Shown: positions 18,595 through 28,400 of the stretch, in pieces
Numbering within the stretch: the first letter of the stretch is position 1
Layout: each line of letters starts with the position of its first letter
Assembly: GCA_963663215.1 (NCBI GenBank)
Contig: OY760140.1
Location: forward strand, 124,001-188,000
Length of the DNA stretch: 64,000 nucleotides
Source: BJGV01 sp003230615
Lineage (GTDB): Bacteria > Pseudomonadota > Gammaproteobacteria > Burkholderiales > Nitrosomonadaceae
Reading direction: 5' to 3'
Made by a program: the position numbers and the translations under genes
The notes under the pieces: generated by a model
Database searches by the model: none
Seen by the model: the letters and a program-made list of their open reading frames with translations, nothing else
What the model was told of the DNA's origin: nothing

Positions 18595-18856
18595 GTGATT
18601 ACCCTTAACCTATCAGAAATTCATTTTATGCAGGCAGTGCTTCCATTGTCAGAAGACCATCGTGAGCTATTCGATAAGCTGGCGTCGTCAAAAAAATAAG
18701 AAGTTAATTCCTGATGAAATATCGAGTGAGCTAAGCGACTTGTGTGAAGAACGGTTGGCTACACATGGGTTTGATGACTACTACAGTCCGACAAAGGAAG
18801 GTAGAAAACTGGGAGAGTTGATGGATAAGCTGTATGCGGTATTAATGCGTCAGTAG
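18595..18856 (+). pseudogene. Small hypothetical protein with A-run frameshift
   Basis: A GTG at 18595, preceded by GGAG, opens a frame encoding NLSEIHFMQAVLPLSEDHRELFDKLASSK. It ends in an A7 run at a TAA. In the next frame the same kind of charged, helical sequence continues (KKLIPDEISSELSDLCEERLATHG) to 18856. Six rather than seven A would give one protein of about 86 residues. I do not recognise the family. Programmed slippage on A7, a real mutation or a sequence error are all possible. Confidence 0.5.
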
Positions 18857-18899
18857 AAGTATTAAGCTCGGCCTAGTGTCGGGTTCATTGTGTGTATAC

Positions 18900-18931
18900 G
18901 AATGTCTGCTTTTGGCACAAAGCAGTTACTC
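18900..18931 (+). repeat. Dispersed hairpin repeat, copy 9
   Basis: GAATGTCTGCTTT TGGCAC AAAGCAGTTACTC. This is the first well-formed copy in the opposite orientation to those in 1-16 kb. Confidence 0.75.
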
Positions 18932-19110
18932 GACCTAATAGAATAATACACCATGTTATGCTATTAACTTATATAGACATTCTTACATATAATGGATGAC
19001 AGCCTCGTGAACCTATCAGCTTTAAGTTAAGGGACTCCTAACTGCTTTCTACCCCCTTTTTAGTGGGTAGATATAGGCCAATGAAAGCACCTTTTAGTGG
19101 TTAGAGTTAG

Positions 19111-19638
19111 TTAAGTGTTGGCACCTCCTAGAAAGGTAAACAAGAGCATGAGGAGGATGGTCTGAACGATCCAGCCGATTACGCACACCCCTACCGCACG
19201 CCATGTGCTTACATAATCAAGCGCTTGTCTCACCGCAATCACCATAGCCGTCAACATCCAAATCGAAGCCACAAGAAAAACGATTTCTGCCAGCCCTGGG
19301 ATGATTCCTAATACTCGAATTAACCCTGGGGAACTTGAAAAACCAATCGTGCGCAATAACTCACCATGATCTGCTTTGGTTTGTGGTTCTGGAAATAGTT
19401 TTGTGCCAATAAAATAAGTCATGTAGGCCCAGATATACCATCCGACAATTGCTACGACCATCCCGATCAACATCCCTCCAAGGCCACCTTGCCCAAAACT
19501 GCCAATTCCGGCTGCGGCACTTGAAAGAACGACAACTACCATGGCCTGACCCAGCGCCCCTTGATCAGCCTCAACCTCTTCATAAAGGTCGACATCAAGT
19601 TTCGCAGCACGTAACATACGGCCCATTAGACGAGTCAT
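19111..19638 (-). CDS. Yip1-family membrane protein
   Basis: The 175-residue protein opens with a cytoplasmic segment (RMLRAAKLDVDLYEEVEADQGALGQA) and then has five hydrophobic helices separated by short loops. It includes GGMLIGMVVAIVGWYIWAYMTYFIGTKLF and the LRTIGFSSSPGLIRVL block typical of the Yip1 family. Bacterial members are inner-membrane proteins of unknown function. GGAGGG is well placed before the ATG. The gene is complete and alone. Confidence 0.88.
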   Translation of the reverse strand: MTRLMGRMLRAAKLDVDLYEEVEADQGALGQAMVVVVLSSAAAGIGSFGQGGLGGMLIGMVVAIVGWYIWAYMTYFIGTKLFPEPQTKADHGELLRTIGFSSSPGLIRVLGIIPGLAEIVFLVASIWMLTAMVIAVRQALDYVSTWRAVGVCVIGWIVQTILLMLLFTFLGGANT

Positions 19639-20055
19639 TTCTTCCCTCCTACAATTTTATTGGCTATCTATCTTCATAGCGGGTGTTATTAAAAATCGAA
19701 TTGAAGTAAAAAGCAAATTAAGACCCCTCCATAATTATGAATTTCTACTTTGGGTCGGTTGCAGCCTATCATTACTTTCTCCTGAACTTCCGTTTTCAGT
19801 ATAAAGCGGTCATTCCATGGGGAACTCATGGGGGAATTGACTACAATAAATGGCAGTATTTACGGTTAAACCGTATATAGATCCGTATATAGGAACAATA
19901 TTGAAAACTATATTAGTTATATTATACAATAAGTTAGATGTCTAATTTGGCGGAGAGAGAGGGAGCTACAACCGTCGAAGCCACTTCAGGCCCATTAAAT
20001 GAATTGTAGCTTATCCGGGGTGAGAGAGGAAGCTACAACAAAATCATACCGAAAG
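19639..20055. other. Intergenic stretch with short repeated motif
   Basis: No gene is visible. GAGAGAG(A)GGGAGCTACAAC near 19951-19972 recurs as GAGAGAGGAAGCTACAAC near 20020-20037. A degraded hairpin repeat half (AAAGCGGTCATTCC) lies near 19803. Confidence 0.45.
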
Positions 20056-20190
20056 GGTGTTAAACAGCAAATGTGGTTCAACATTGCTGCTAGTAAAGGA
20101 GACGAATATGCAAAAGAGAGTCGAGCTCAGATAGCTAAAAAGATAACATTTTCGCAGTCTCGTGCCATCTTCTGCGCATCATCAATGTAG
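20056..20190 (+). pseudogene. C-terminal remnant of a Sel1-repeat protein
   Basis: QQMWFNIAASKGDEYAKESRAQIAKKITFSQ matches the last Sel1 unit and tail of the full-length protein encoded at 20478-21182 (HMWFNLAENQG...IKIAETMTPLQ). Nothing upstream encodes further repeats, so only the end of a former paralogue remains. Confidence 0.65.
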
Positions 20191-20202
20191 TAACCCTTCT
20201 TT

Positions 20203-20285
20203 CCTTTCCCCAATTTTAGCGCAAAAAAATTTTTCAGAAAGAATAATGCCGAATATCTGATTTCGATCCAAAGCAGTTATTCAGA
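20203..20285 (+). repeat. Degenerate composite repeat, collinear with 40632-40716
   Basis: Both copies contain CTTTCCTTTCCCCAATTTT, GCGCAAAAAAATTTTTC and then a hairpin repeat, which here is reduced to AAAGCAGTTATTC. The remainder up to 20477 shows no gene. Confidence 0.65.
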
Positions 20286-20477
20286 AAATCTTCCGTATTG
20301 AACTGGAAGAACACGCGAAACCACTTGAGTTCATATAGTAACAATTCACGATTGAACCTTCTATTGTTATTAGAGTCAACAATAAGAACGGATGTTAGTC
20401 ATATCAAGGTCTATCACCCTTCCTACAATCGATCGACCACATACTGTGGGAAGTGATAGGCGAATAAAAAATATACC

Positions 20478-21182
20478 ATGAAAAAATTGATTTTGTTTAT
20501 AGTTACTATATTGTCACTATGCATTAGCGTAGCTAAAGCAAATGGACTTGAAGTTGGAATAGACGCATATCAGGCAGGTAACTATGTTCAAGCCCTAGAG
20601 TTACTTCGCCCAGTAGCTGACCAAGGGATTGCAGAAGCACAAAATTATGTTGGTAAAATATATGAAGAAGGCAGAAACAACATAACACGGGACTATAAAG
20701 AAGCCTTGAAGTGGTATAGCTTGGCTGCAGAGCAGGGGTATGCAGAAGCGCAGGTTGCTCTTGGTTTGATGTATGCCAGAGGCTTTGGGGTAACTCGGGA
20801 TTATAAAAAGGTTATAAAGTGGTTTCGCTTGGCTGCAGAGCAGGGGTATGTAGACGCACAATTCAGGCTTGGAGTTATGTATGCTAAAGGTAAAGTCATA
20901 ATTCAAGACTATTTGGAAGCTGTAAAGTGGTTTCGAGTATTAGCTAAACAGGGATTTGCAGAAGCTCAAAAAAAGCTTGGTATGATGTACAGAGATGGCC
21001 AAGGGGTATCTCAAGACAGTATTCGCACACACATGTGGTTCAATCTAGCGGAAAATCAAGGCGTCAGTTCGGCTAAAAAAAATAGAATTAAGATAGCTGA
21101 AACAATGACTCCTCTACAAATTGCTACGGCGAAAAAGATGGCTAGATACTGTGAAAAGAAAGATTATAAGAAATGTGAATGA
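20478..21182 (+). CDS. Secreted Sel1-like repeat protein
   Basis: The 234-residue protein has a signal peptide (MKKLILFIVTILSLCISVAKA) followed by about five Sel1-like (TPR-related) repeats of roughly 36 residues. The recurring block is AEAQxxLGxMYxxGxGVxxDYKxAxKWFRLAAEQG. The C-terminal tail has the common MTPLQIATAKKMARYC ending. Sel1 proteins act as adaptor scaffolds, often in the envelope. Its stop codon lies inside the left arm of a hairpin repeat, so the repeat forms the 3' untranslated region. Confidence 0.88.
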   Translation: MKKLILFIVTILSLCISVAKANGLEVGIDAYQAGNYVQALELLRPVADQGIAEAQNYVGKIYEEGRNNITRDYKEALKWYSLAAEQGYAEAQVALGLMYARGFGVTRDYKKVIKWFRLAAEQGYVDAQFRLGVMYAKGKVIIQDYLEAVKWFRVLAKQGFAEAQKKLGMMYRDGQGVSQDSIRTHMWFNLAENQGVSSAKKNRIKIAETMTPLQIATAKKMARYCEKKDYKKCE

Positions 21183-21208
21183 TCGCTTTTGGCACAAAGC
21201 AGACACTC
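21177..21208 (+). repeat. Dispersed hairpin repeat, copy 10
   Basis: GAATGATCGCTTT TGGCAC AAAGCAGACACTC. It overlaps the TGA of the Sel1 gene at 21180-21182. Confidence 0.75.
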
Positions 21209-21349
21209 GTCTTTTTCTAACGGGCGGCGGGAATCACATTACAGCCAGTAACCCTTATCGCAGGCTGATCTAGATTTTATTCATTCTCAAGATACCAACA
21301 AATACACCAACGAATTCATTGGATTCTATTGGACTGCTATAGACGCAAC

Positions 21350-21378
21350 TGTTCACTATTGGCACAAAGCAGACATTC
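21350..21378 (+). repeat. Dispersed hairpin repeat, copy 11 (degenerate left arm)
   Basis: TGTTCACTAT TGGCAC AAAGCAGACATTC; the right arm is perfect. Confidence 0.65.
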
Positions 21379-21427
21379 AAATGAACTGATAATATGCATA
21401 CTTAACAGTCATTGTATGAAGGAAATT

Positions 21428-21724
21428 ATGTTTGGATTTCCAAAATCTGAATCAAAGGGTTATAAAATCGCTGATGAATGTTTTGAGTATGGTTTAAAAA
21501 AAGGTGCGTTTGTGAAGCTCAGCATAATGCTGGGATACATTCGATCAATGGCATTGTCTAAAGCTGTAGAACATGGCTTTTATAAAAGAATGAATGAATT
21601 AATTAAAAGTGGAGAGATAACGTGTTATAGCTTTCAGGATGGCGAACAAATTTTTGTTCACAAAGACTATAAAACTAAATTTCAAGAATTATTAACCAAT
21701 GCAACAAATGATACTAAAAAATAA
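21428..21724 (+). CDS. Hypothetical protein, about 98 residues
   Basis: I do not recognise this protein. The ATG at 21428 is chosen because GAAGGA lies just upstream and the frame before it is repeat sequence. The body is helical and basic (DECFEYGLKKGAFVKLSIMLGYIRSMALSKAVEHGFYKRMNELI) with a Lys-rich tail. An ATG at 21416 in the same frame is an alternative. It lies between two hairpin repeats. Confidence 0.6.
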   Translation: MFGFPKSESKGYKIADECFEYGLKKGAFVKLSIMLGYIRSMALSKAVEHGFYKRMNELIKSGEITCYSFQDGEQIFVHKDYKTKFQELLTNATNDTKK

Positions 21725-21777
21725 TCTGTATCTTCCAAGTATGACGGTCGACGCTATTTGATGTGGAATAACTAGCG

Positions 21778-21808
21778 GACATCCGCTTCTGGCACAAAGC
21801 AGACATTC
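21778..21808 (+). repeat. Dispersed hairpin repeat, copy 12
   Basis: GACATCCGCTTC TGGCAC AAAGCAGACATTC, 3' of the preceding hypothetical gene. The rest of 21725-22020 is non-coding. Confidence 0.7.
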
Positions 21809-22020
21809 AGAAAAGTATCTACCTGTCCTCGGTATTCTGTCCACGTATAGTTGTTACCTTCTTATTATCCATATGTGTCTATATACAATATTTGGTAGAA
21901 AAATTACATAAGTCCTACAATATGTGGTATAAAAGTAAAGTTTTACTTGCACCTGAGTGAAGGGCACGCTGTCAGCGTGGTGGAATCTATGAACCAGAAA
22001 TTTCCGGTTAGGAGGGAATC

Positions 22021-22467
22021 ATGGACACCGACAATAATGCGTTTGAGCTTATAGACTCTTTTGCTAAAGAATTACTGGCACTGAATGGCAACAAGAAAAT
22101 TCCTGCGATATGGATGACTAGGTTAAAAGGACAGTTACAAAAAACATTACCAACAAAACCTGATGTGAAGCGCGTTTATGATGAAATAAGAGAAGTCGTG
22201 AAGCAGGTTACCTTGCACAGCGAAGAAATTGTAGCGAAACGTACCAAGCACCACCCCCCTTCTAAAGCAAAAAATAGAATTACAAGTGAACTAAACGTCA
22301 GCCAAAAGAAGGTTGATCAAATTATAGGTGAACAAAAATGGCTGGACTCACTTGCTCCTGAGACAAGAAAACTTCATTCCGAGCGCAAAGCCCTCTTAGT
22401 CATAGCTAACATACCGACTAAACTGGATGCAGAAGCCATGCAGCGTCGACTCAGCCGGAGTAGATAA
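22021..22467 (+). CDS. Hypothetical protein, 148 residues
   Basis: I do not recognise the family. A strong GGAGGG lies six bases before the ATG, and a short hairpin (CACGCT/AGCGTG near 21967-21982) sits in the leader. The sequence is charged and helical: an N-terminal part (FAKELLALNGNKKIPAIWMTRLKGQLQK), a central REVVKQVTLHSEEIVAKR helix, then a possible DNA-binding-like ITSELNVSQKKVDQIIGEQKWL. It is cytoplasmic with no signal. Regulatory function is possible but unproven. Confidence 0.65.
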   Translation: MDTDNNAFELIDSFAKELLALNGNKKIPAIWMTRLKGQLQKTLPTKPDVKRVYDEIREVVKQVTLHSEEIVAKRTKHHPPSKAKNRITSELNVSQKKVDQIIGEQKWLDSLAPETRKLHSERKALLVIANIPTKLDAEAMQRRLSRSR

Positions 22468-22523
22468 TATGCTAATGTCATATTTATGCTATAATCATGT
22501 CTCTACATGTACGCATAAAAATA

Positions 22524-22634
22524 ATGACACTAATCCCGTTAGATCGTAAAGAACTTATTCTTGCAGATGCTAAAGAACGTATCTTAAAAAATCACACGTT
22601 AGTAATGCTTTATGTGGATGTTAAAGGATTGTAG
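22524..22634 (+). CDS. Possible small protein, 36 residues
   Basis: An ATG frame encodes a charged helix (PLDRKELILADAKERILKN) and a beta-like HTLVMLYVDVKGL end. It lies just upstream of the PEBP gene. It could be a leader peptide or the truncated start of a longer gene. I see no clear ribosome site. Confidence 0.3.
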   Translation: MTLIPLDRKELILADAKERILKNHTLVMLYVDVKGL

Positions 22635-22637
22635 CGA

Positions 22638-23231
22638 ATGAGTACTCGGAGGAGTCTAGCTTATCCGACTAGAATACTTGGTGTGGCAATGGGTTTTATT
22701 TGTTTTTTCTCTGTAGCAGCTGAAAATAAATCATCCCTAAGTAGAATGGAGAAAAAAATGGTGACACTTACATCAAAATCTTTTCTTCAAAATGGAGAAA
22801 TTCCCATCCGTCATACTTGTGATGGCCAGGATATATCACCGCAACTATCCTGGACTGAAGTGCCAGCGGGTACAAAGAGTCTGGTTTTAATCGTCGATGA
22901 TCCAGATGCGCCTGATCCTGCAGAACCTAAAATGACCTGGGTACACTGGGTGCTATACAATATTCCACTTAATATCAGCGACCTGCCTGAAGGTGTTACG
23001 CGAGAAGGGCTTCCTTCAGGAACCTTGGAGGGAACTAACGATTGGAAGCGTACGGGCTACGGAGGACCATGTCCACCAATTGGCACTCACCGCTATTTTC
23101 ATAAGCTTTACGCTTTAGATGCTGTGTTGCCAGACCTGAAACATCCTACCAAAGCAGCGCTGGAAGAAGCAATGAAAAGCCACGTTCTTGCAAATTTTGA
23201 ACTAATTGGACGCTATCGGCACAGTCATTGA
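22638..23231 (+). CDS. YbhB/YbcL-type PEBP family protein, exported
   Basis: The protein is 197 residues. A signal sequence (RILGVAMGFICFFSVAAE) precedes a complete PEBP-like domain: IPIRHTCDGQDISPQLSW, VLIVDDPDAPDP, WVHWVLYNIP, GYGGPCPPIGTHRYFHKLYALD. These are the anion-binding pocket motifs of the YbhB/YbcL group (Raf-kinase-inhibitor-like). The role in bacteria is unknown. Most homologues are cytoplasmic or periplasmic; the signal here favours the periplasm, though an internal Met near residue 36 (MEKKMVTLTSKSF) could give a cytoplasmic form. Confidence 0.9.
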   Translation: MSTRRSLAYPTRILGVAMGFICFFSVAAENKSSLSRMEKKMVTLTSKSFLQNGEIPIRHTCDGQDISPQLSWTEVPAGTKSLVLIVDDPDAPDPAEPKMTWVHWVLYNIPLNISDLPEGVTREGLPSGTLEGTNDWKRTGYGGPCPPIGTHRYFHKLYALDAVLPDLKHPTKAALEEAMKSHVLANFELIGRYRHSH

Positions 23232-23377
23232 TTGCCCAAAACAGTTAGTTAATCTGTGAACTTATCCGTGATTAGAGTGGTTGGCTTTCTAACAATCCTG
23301 CTTGTAGGCACTGCAACTATATCTTTTAAGAAAATTTAAATGTCAGGGTGTATTCCCACGACAGAGTTCTTTAAGTA

Positions 23378-23917
23378 CTAGTTTGGAGGTGGTGGTGGAT
23401 TTCCTGGAGGTGGTGGTGGAATATTATTTATGTTCTGATAATGGTTGCCGCTCCTGACAGGGTTTTCTATGATTTGACCGCGCACAGGTACACGATGGCC
23501 TTGTGCGTACATGCATTGTACATAGCTGTTGTCATAACGTTGTTGACTCATTCGTCCTGAAGCACGTGCGCTGCCGGTTCCTGCTAATCCTCCTCCGATT
23601 AGGCCACTACCTGCACCAATAGCGGCCCCGTATCCAGCGGAGCCGGTTCCAAGTCCAATAAGAGCGCCTGCCGCTGCACCGAGTCCTGCGCCAACGGCAG
23701 CACTAGTTGCCCCACTGGCTAGAGCAGATTGATTTGGTGTTACGCCGCCCACTTGTTCGTAAGCAAACTGTTTACATAGGTAATCGTCATTACGAAACTG
23801 GCCGAAGTTTTTACCCGAACCTGGTAGAGCCATCACGCTGGTGCCTGATGGTATGCTTGCACACGCGGTGAGTAGGGTGGCTACCAACAGAGCTAATAGT
23901 CGATTTATTTTAAACAT
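23378..23917 (-). CDS. Glycine-zipper outer-membrane lipoprotein
   Basis: The 179-residue protein starts with a lipoprotein signal (LLALLVATLLTAC; lipidated Cys near residue 19). A double glycine zipper (about 68-118: GLGAAAGALIGLGTGSAGYGAAIGAGSGLIGGGLAG) precedes a RYDNSYVQCMYAQGHRVP block. The tail is proline-rich (NIPPPPPGNPPPPPN). Cys48 in DYLCKQFAYEQ and Cys137 could pair. It lies 9 bp after the Gly/Arg-rich gene and is almost certainly co-transcribed with it. A similar pair, in damaged form, is at 38526-39757. Confidence 0.8.
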   Translation of the reverse strand: MFKINRLLALLVATLLTACASIPSGTSVMALPGSGKNFGQFRNDDYLCKQFAYEQVGGVTPNQSALASGATSAAVGAGLGAAAGALIGLGTGSAGYGAAIGAGSGLIGGGLAGTGSARASGRMSQQRYDNSYVQCMYAQGHRVPVRGQIIENPVRSGNHYQNINNIPPPPPGNPPPPPN

Positions 23918-23926
23918 GAATATTCC

Positions 23927-24721
23927 TTACGGTGTAGTTGGTGCAGTTGGCCTTGGGGCAACCGGCAACCAGCCGTCTGGACACTTTTTGACATAGGGAT
24001 AATAGCCCTCTGGGTTTCGGCAATAATGCCAATAGTTGGACTGTGATTCTGTAGCAGCTTGCGCACCGTCCTCTTTTTGGATGTACACAACGGGGGGATA
24101 ACCCTCGCCGCCATAACCATAACCATAACCACCATAACCACCATAATAGGGTGAATAATATCCACCATAATAGGGCCAATATCCGCCATAACCATAACCT
24201 AGGCCTAATCCCAACCCAAAACCGTAGTAGGGCCAATAGCCACGACCATAGTAACCCCGGCCTCCTCTAAAACCCCGGCCTCCGCCTCTGGCTATTTGCG
24301 TTGCACCAATTCTTCCACCTCCGCTAAAACCTCTGCTGCCACTTCTCAATCCTCGGCCGCCTCTAAAAGCACGGCTGCCACCCCTCATTCCCCGGCCTCC
24401 GCTAAATCCTCGACCGCCTCTAAAACCACGGCTGCCACCCCTCATTCCCCGGCCTCCGCTAAAACCTCGGCCTCCACTAAATCCCCGGCCACCACCTCTT
24501 GCACCACCACGGTCACCACCACCTCTTCTGGCGATTTTCAGTCCACTAGCATGGGGCTGTCTTCCACTCATGTGTGACCCTCCGGCAAGCTGACCACCTA
24601 TAGCATAGTGTTCACTTCCACCACCATGCCCACCCCCGCTACGTGCCGCTGCCCATATTGAGCTACTTGTAATTGATCCAAGTAGGATGATGATAAAGCT
24701 CAGTAATTTGATCGTTTTCAT
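23927..24721 (-). CDS. Secreted Gly/Arg/Tyr-rich repeat protein with YWHYC tail domain
   Basis: The 264-residue protein begins with a signal peptide (MKTIKLLSFIIILLGSITSSSIWA); GGGAGG five bases upstream fixes this start. Residues about 60-150 are tandem RGG-type units (GGRGFSGGRGMRGGSRGFR...), and then a Tyr/Gly region. The tail has the motif YPPVVYIQ, YWHYCRNPEGYYPYVKKCPDGW, with two cysteines, a small conserved ending found on many secreted betaproteobacterial proteins. The gene heads an operon with the glycine-zipper lipoprotein. A cell-surface role is inferred; function unknown. Confidence 0.8.
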   Translation of the reverse strand: MKTIKLLSFIIILLGSITSSSIWAAARSGGGHGGGSEHYAIGGQLAGGSHMSGRQPHASGLKIARRGGGDRGGARGGGRGFSGGRGFSGGRGMRGGSRGFRGGRGFSGGRGMRGGSRAFRGGRGLRSGSRGFSGGGRIGATQIARGGGRGFRGGRGYYGRGYWPYYGFGLGLGLGYGYGGYWPYYGGYYSPYYGGYGGYGYGYGGEGYPPVVYIQKEDGAQAATESQSNYWHYCRNPEGYYPYVKKCPDGWLPVAPRPTAPTTP

Positions 24722-24906
24722 ATCAACCTCCCCTGATGGGTTATACAAGGTTAATTTAGCCTTCCAACTACCTGTTCTAGTCAGCACACGTCACCGCTTA
24801 GTTTTTATCCTTCATCTGAAAGGTGAGGTTCTCGATGAATGGCTGATAGCAATATAACGCATTAAGATCAACTTGGTTGTCATTTGGCATATTCAATTTG
24901 GTAATT

Positions 24907-25326
24907 TCATTTACGAATATTTGATTGTTTCTCAAATTTCTCCAAATTTACCATTGGTTTTGGTTTCCACCCAGACTTGCGATGTTCGGCCACAATATCG
25001 GTGAAGATACCACCACGCACGTAGAATTTGGCAGTGAGGCGCATATATTTCGGTTTTATAGCGCCCACCATATCATCAAGAATGCGGTTCGTGACAGCTT
25101 CGTGAAACGTATTCTCGTTTCGGTAAGACCAGATATAGAGCTTGAGACTTTTAAGCTCAATGCATTTGTTGTCGGGGATATAATCAAGAATTAGAATTGC
25201 AAAGTCCGGCTGTCCAGTTTTCGGGCATAAGCAAGTAAACTCTGGAATTTCCATGTGAATATGGTAATCCCGCACAGGAGTAGGGTTGGGGAAAGTTTCC
25301 AATTTTTTTGTGTGCTGTATGGGCAT
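24907..25326 (-). CDS. queF: QueF, NADPH-dependent 7-cyano-7-deazaguanine reductase
   Basis: QueF reduces preQ0 to preQ1 in queuosine synthesis for tRNA wobble modification. The 139-residue length is that of the single-domain (type I) QueF. The catalytic cysteine lies in FTCLCPKTGQPDFA, the substrate and NADPH signature is ELKSLKLYIWSYRNENTFHE, and the C-terminal TAKFYVRGGIFTDIV strand is present. It is divergent from smc with about 120 bp between starts. No other queuosine gene is in the window. Confidence 0.95.
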   Translation of the reverse strand: MPIQHTKKLETFPNPTPVRDYHIHMEIPEFTCLCPKTGQPDFAILILDYIPDNKCIELKSLKLYIWSYRNENTFHEAVTNRILDDMVGAIKPKYMRLTAKFYVRGGIFTDIVAEHRKSGWKPKPMVNLEKFEKQSNIRK

Positions 25327-25447
25327 TCTCTTATCAAGGACAAATCGGTTAAAATATCTATCTTATGTGTATTTTTCGAAAGCGTTTAATAAAGTTGTTT
25401 CCTCATTGCTCCATGCACGCCCAATTATAACTGGTTACAGGCATAAA

Positions 25448-28400
25448 TTGCGTCTCTCCCATATCAAACTTGCTGGTTTTAAAACTTTCGCCGACCCCAC
25501 TGATATCCCTGTTCCTAGTGATTTAGTTGGTGTTGTCGGCCCCAACGGTTGTGGAAAATCCAATGTGATCGATGCAGTACGCTGGGTGTTAGGGGAATCA
25601 AGGGCATCTGCTTTACGGGGTGAATCCATGCAAGATGTGATTTTTAATGGTTCTGCTACTCGTAAGCCAGTGGGGCGTACCAGTGTGGAACTGATTTTTG
25701 ATAACAGTTTGGGTAAGGCAGGAGGCCAATGGTCAAGCTATTCAGAAATTTCTATCAAACGGGTGCTGCAGCGGGATGGTGAATCAATCTACTACACGAA
25801 CAATATTCACGTTCGGCGGCGGGATATAGCTGATATTTTTCTTGGCACCGGTATAGGTAACCGCGGTTACGCTATTATTGAGCAGGGGATGATCTCCCGA
25901 ATAATTGAAGCCAAACCGGAAGAGTTGCGTGTATTTCTAGAAGAAGCTGCCGGGGTTTCCAAGTACCGTGAACGTCGCCGTGAAACTGAATTGCGTCTAG
26001 CCGATACTCACGAGAATCTCTTGCGTGTGGATGATATTCGTCAAGAACTGGAAAAACAGTTACAGCACTTAGAAGAGCAAGCTAAGGTTGCTGGTAAGTT
26101 TAAGGATTTGCAGGGTCAACTGAGTACAGCACATAATCTTTTGTGGTTGGCGCGCAAACAGGAAGCGGCAACTCAACGTATTCGTACAGAAAAGGAAGTT
26201 GAGCGACTGGAATTAGAATTGGAAGCAGAGACTTCATGCCTTCGTGATGCAGAAAAGCGCTTGGAAGAGGGACGCACCCAACATTATGCAGCTAGCGACA
26301 GCTTGCACCAGGGGCAGGGCGAGCTATATGCTGCCAACGCGGAGGTGGCACGTATCGAACAGCAGACAGAACATTTGCGTGAGAATCACCAACGTATAGA
26401 GCAACAAATCACAGCAGCCAAGAATCAGATTGAGCATCATGAGGAGCAAGTGGAGAATTCTGCCGAGAATTTAGATCGCTGGCGTAAAGAACTTGAACAG
26501 GCAAGCCTGGTACTTAAAGTTGGCAAGGAAAAAGTTGCAGCAGAAAATGAGAAATTACCGCAGACAGAATCGGCTTTTCGTTTGTGTCAAGAGAAATTGA
26601 GTGAAATCCAGCGTAACTTACTTTTGACCGAACAGGCTGAGCAGCTAGAAGAAAGCCATCGTGTTCACGCCGAGAAAGCTTTACAGCAACTGGAATCAAG
26701 AAAAGAAAGACTTCGTGAAGAGCAAGAGGCGTTGCCGCGACCCGATGATGAAGGGTTATTGCGATTGCAAAAAGAGGTAGAGGGTACTGAGATGCAGTTG
26801 AAGCTAAAACAAGAGTCGCTTACACAAACTGAAGATCAATTACCCAATGCAGAAGAAATCAAACATGAAATTACACACGAAACACAAACGATGGAACAGA
26901 AGATCACCCAAATGGAGGCCCAGTTCTCCGCCATGGAGCGCCTGCAGCATCGTCTTGAAGATAATCAGGGGTTGAGTGAGTGGCTTACGAAACACCAACT
27001 AAACGCATTGCCACGTCTGTGGCATAGTATCCAGATTGAGAAAGGCTGGGAAGATGCACTTGAATCGGTATTGCGCGAGCGACTTAACAGCTCGTCCCTT
27101 GAGCGGTTAGAAGTCGCACAGGATTGGATGGGCGATACCCCCCCTGGAAAATGGACGTTGTTCGAGGCAACAGCTTCATCTATACAGACACCGAAGAATG
27201 AGACTTTTCATGGTAAAGAGGGATGGAAGTCGCTGGAATGGTATCTGACTTGTGACGACACAGGAATAAAATCTGTGCTGGGTGAATGGCTGAGCGGAAT
27301 TTTCGTAGTTGAAAGTGTACAAGATGGTCTCTTGCAGCGTACAAAGCTGGTTCCCGGTGAAATGCTGGTTACGCGTGAGGGCCATTTATTTACTCGCCAT
27401 AGCCTTACGTACTATGCGCCCGACTCGCAACTGCACGGGGTGTTGGTACGTCAGAGAGAAATAACCCAGATCAAAGGTGAAGTGGAAAAATTGAGGATTA
27501 GTCTTACCAAGAAGAAATCCGAGCTGGTAATAGCTGAAGAAGATTGTAACAAACTAGGAGCATTAGTCTCGTGCTTACGTCTTGATAGTGAAAAACTTCA
27601 GCAACAGCTTCATGATTTACAAATGCAGACATTGAAACTAACTCAATTAGCTGAACGTTCCAGTCAGCGTGACAATCAGATTTCAGTTGAGCTGATGGAA
27701 ATCAGACAGCAGATCGATGTAGAGGCTTCCCAGAAACAAAGTGCCGAAGCAAAGTTGATGGAATATAAAGATCAGATTCTGGTTTTGCAAGGACAAGTAG
27801 AACAGGAAGAGCAGGCAGGGGAGGTAGCGGAAAAGTCTCTTAATAGTCAGCGGCAACTTGTACAGAATGTTGTGAGGGAAATGCAAGAGGCCGCATTCTA
27901 TGAAAAGACCTGTCAGAATAAAATTATCGAAGTAGAGAGTGCTATACTTAGCATTAATGAGAATTTTGTTACGCTCAAAGCTAATTTGGAACGATTAAAG
28001 CAAGAGCAGGATAGTTTTGATGAAGCCACATTGCACAATCAATTACAGGAGTGGTTAAAGCTACGTGAGCAACGTGAGCAAGTTCTAACAACAGCACGCA
28101 ATACTCTTGAAGATGCAGCCAAAGGATTACAAGAAATAGAGCAGGAGCGTATAACTTTCGAGCAGAAGTTGCATCCTCTGCGAGAATCTATCAGTCAGGC
28201 GTGCCTTAAAGAGCAAGAGGCACGCATTACAGAGAATCAATTTGGCGAACAATTAAAAGAAGCTGGAGCGGACGAGGAGGAGTTGCTTAGGATCATAGGT
28301 AAAAAACGACCCTCTAAATTACAGGCTGAGATTAATCAACTTAATATCGAAATTGATGCCTTGGGTGCAGTGAATCTTGCCGCTTTGGAGGAACTGCATG

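Noticed and set aside
19048..19070. CTACCC/GGGTAG inverted repeat as terminator of the Yip1 gene
   Set aside because: The stem is short, the loop long, and no T-run follows on the minus strand.
24296..24577. Ser/Thr-rich plus-strand frame opposite the Gly-rich gene
   Set aside because: It is the antisense shadow of the RGG repeats; the minus-strand gene has a signal peptide and strong ribosome site.
25286..25447. N-terminal extension of SMC from the upstream open frame
   Set aside because: The canonical opening RLSHIKLAGFK starts at TTG 25448; the upstream 54 codons overlap the queF start region and have no family similarity.
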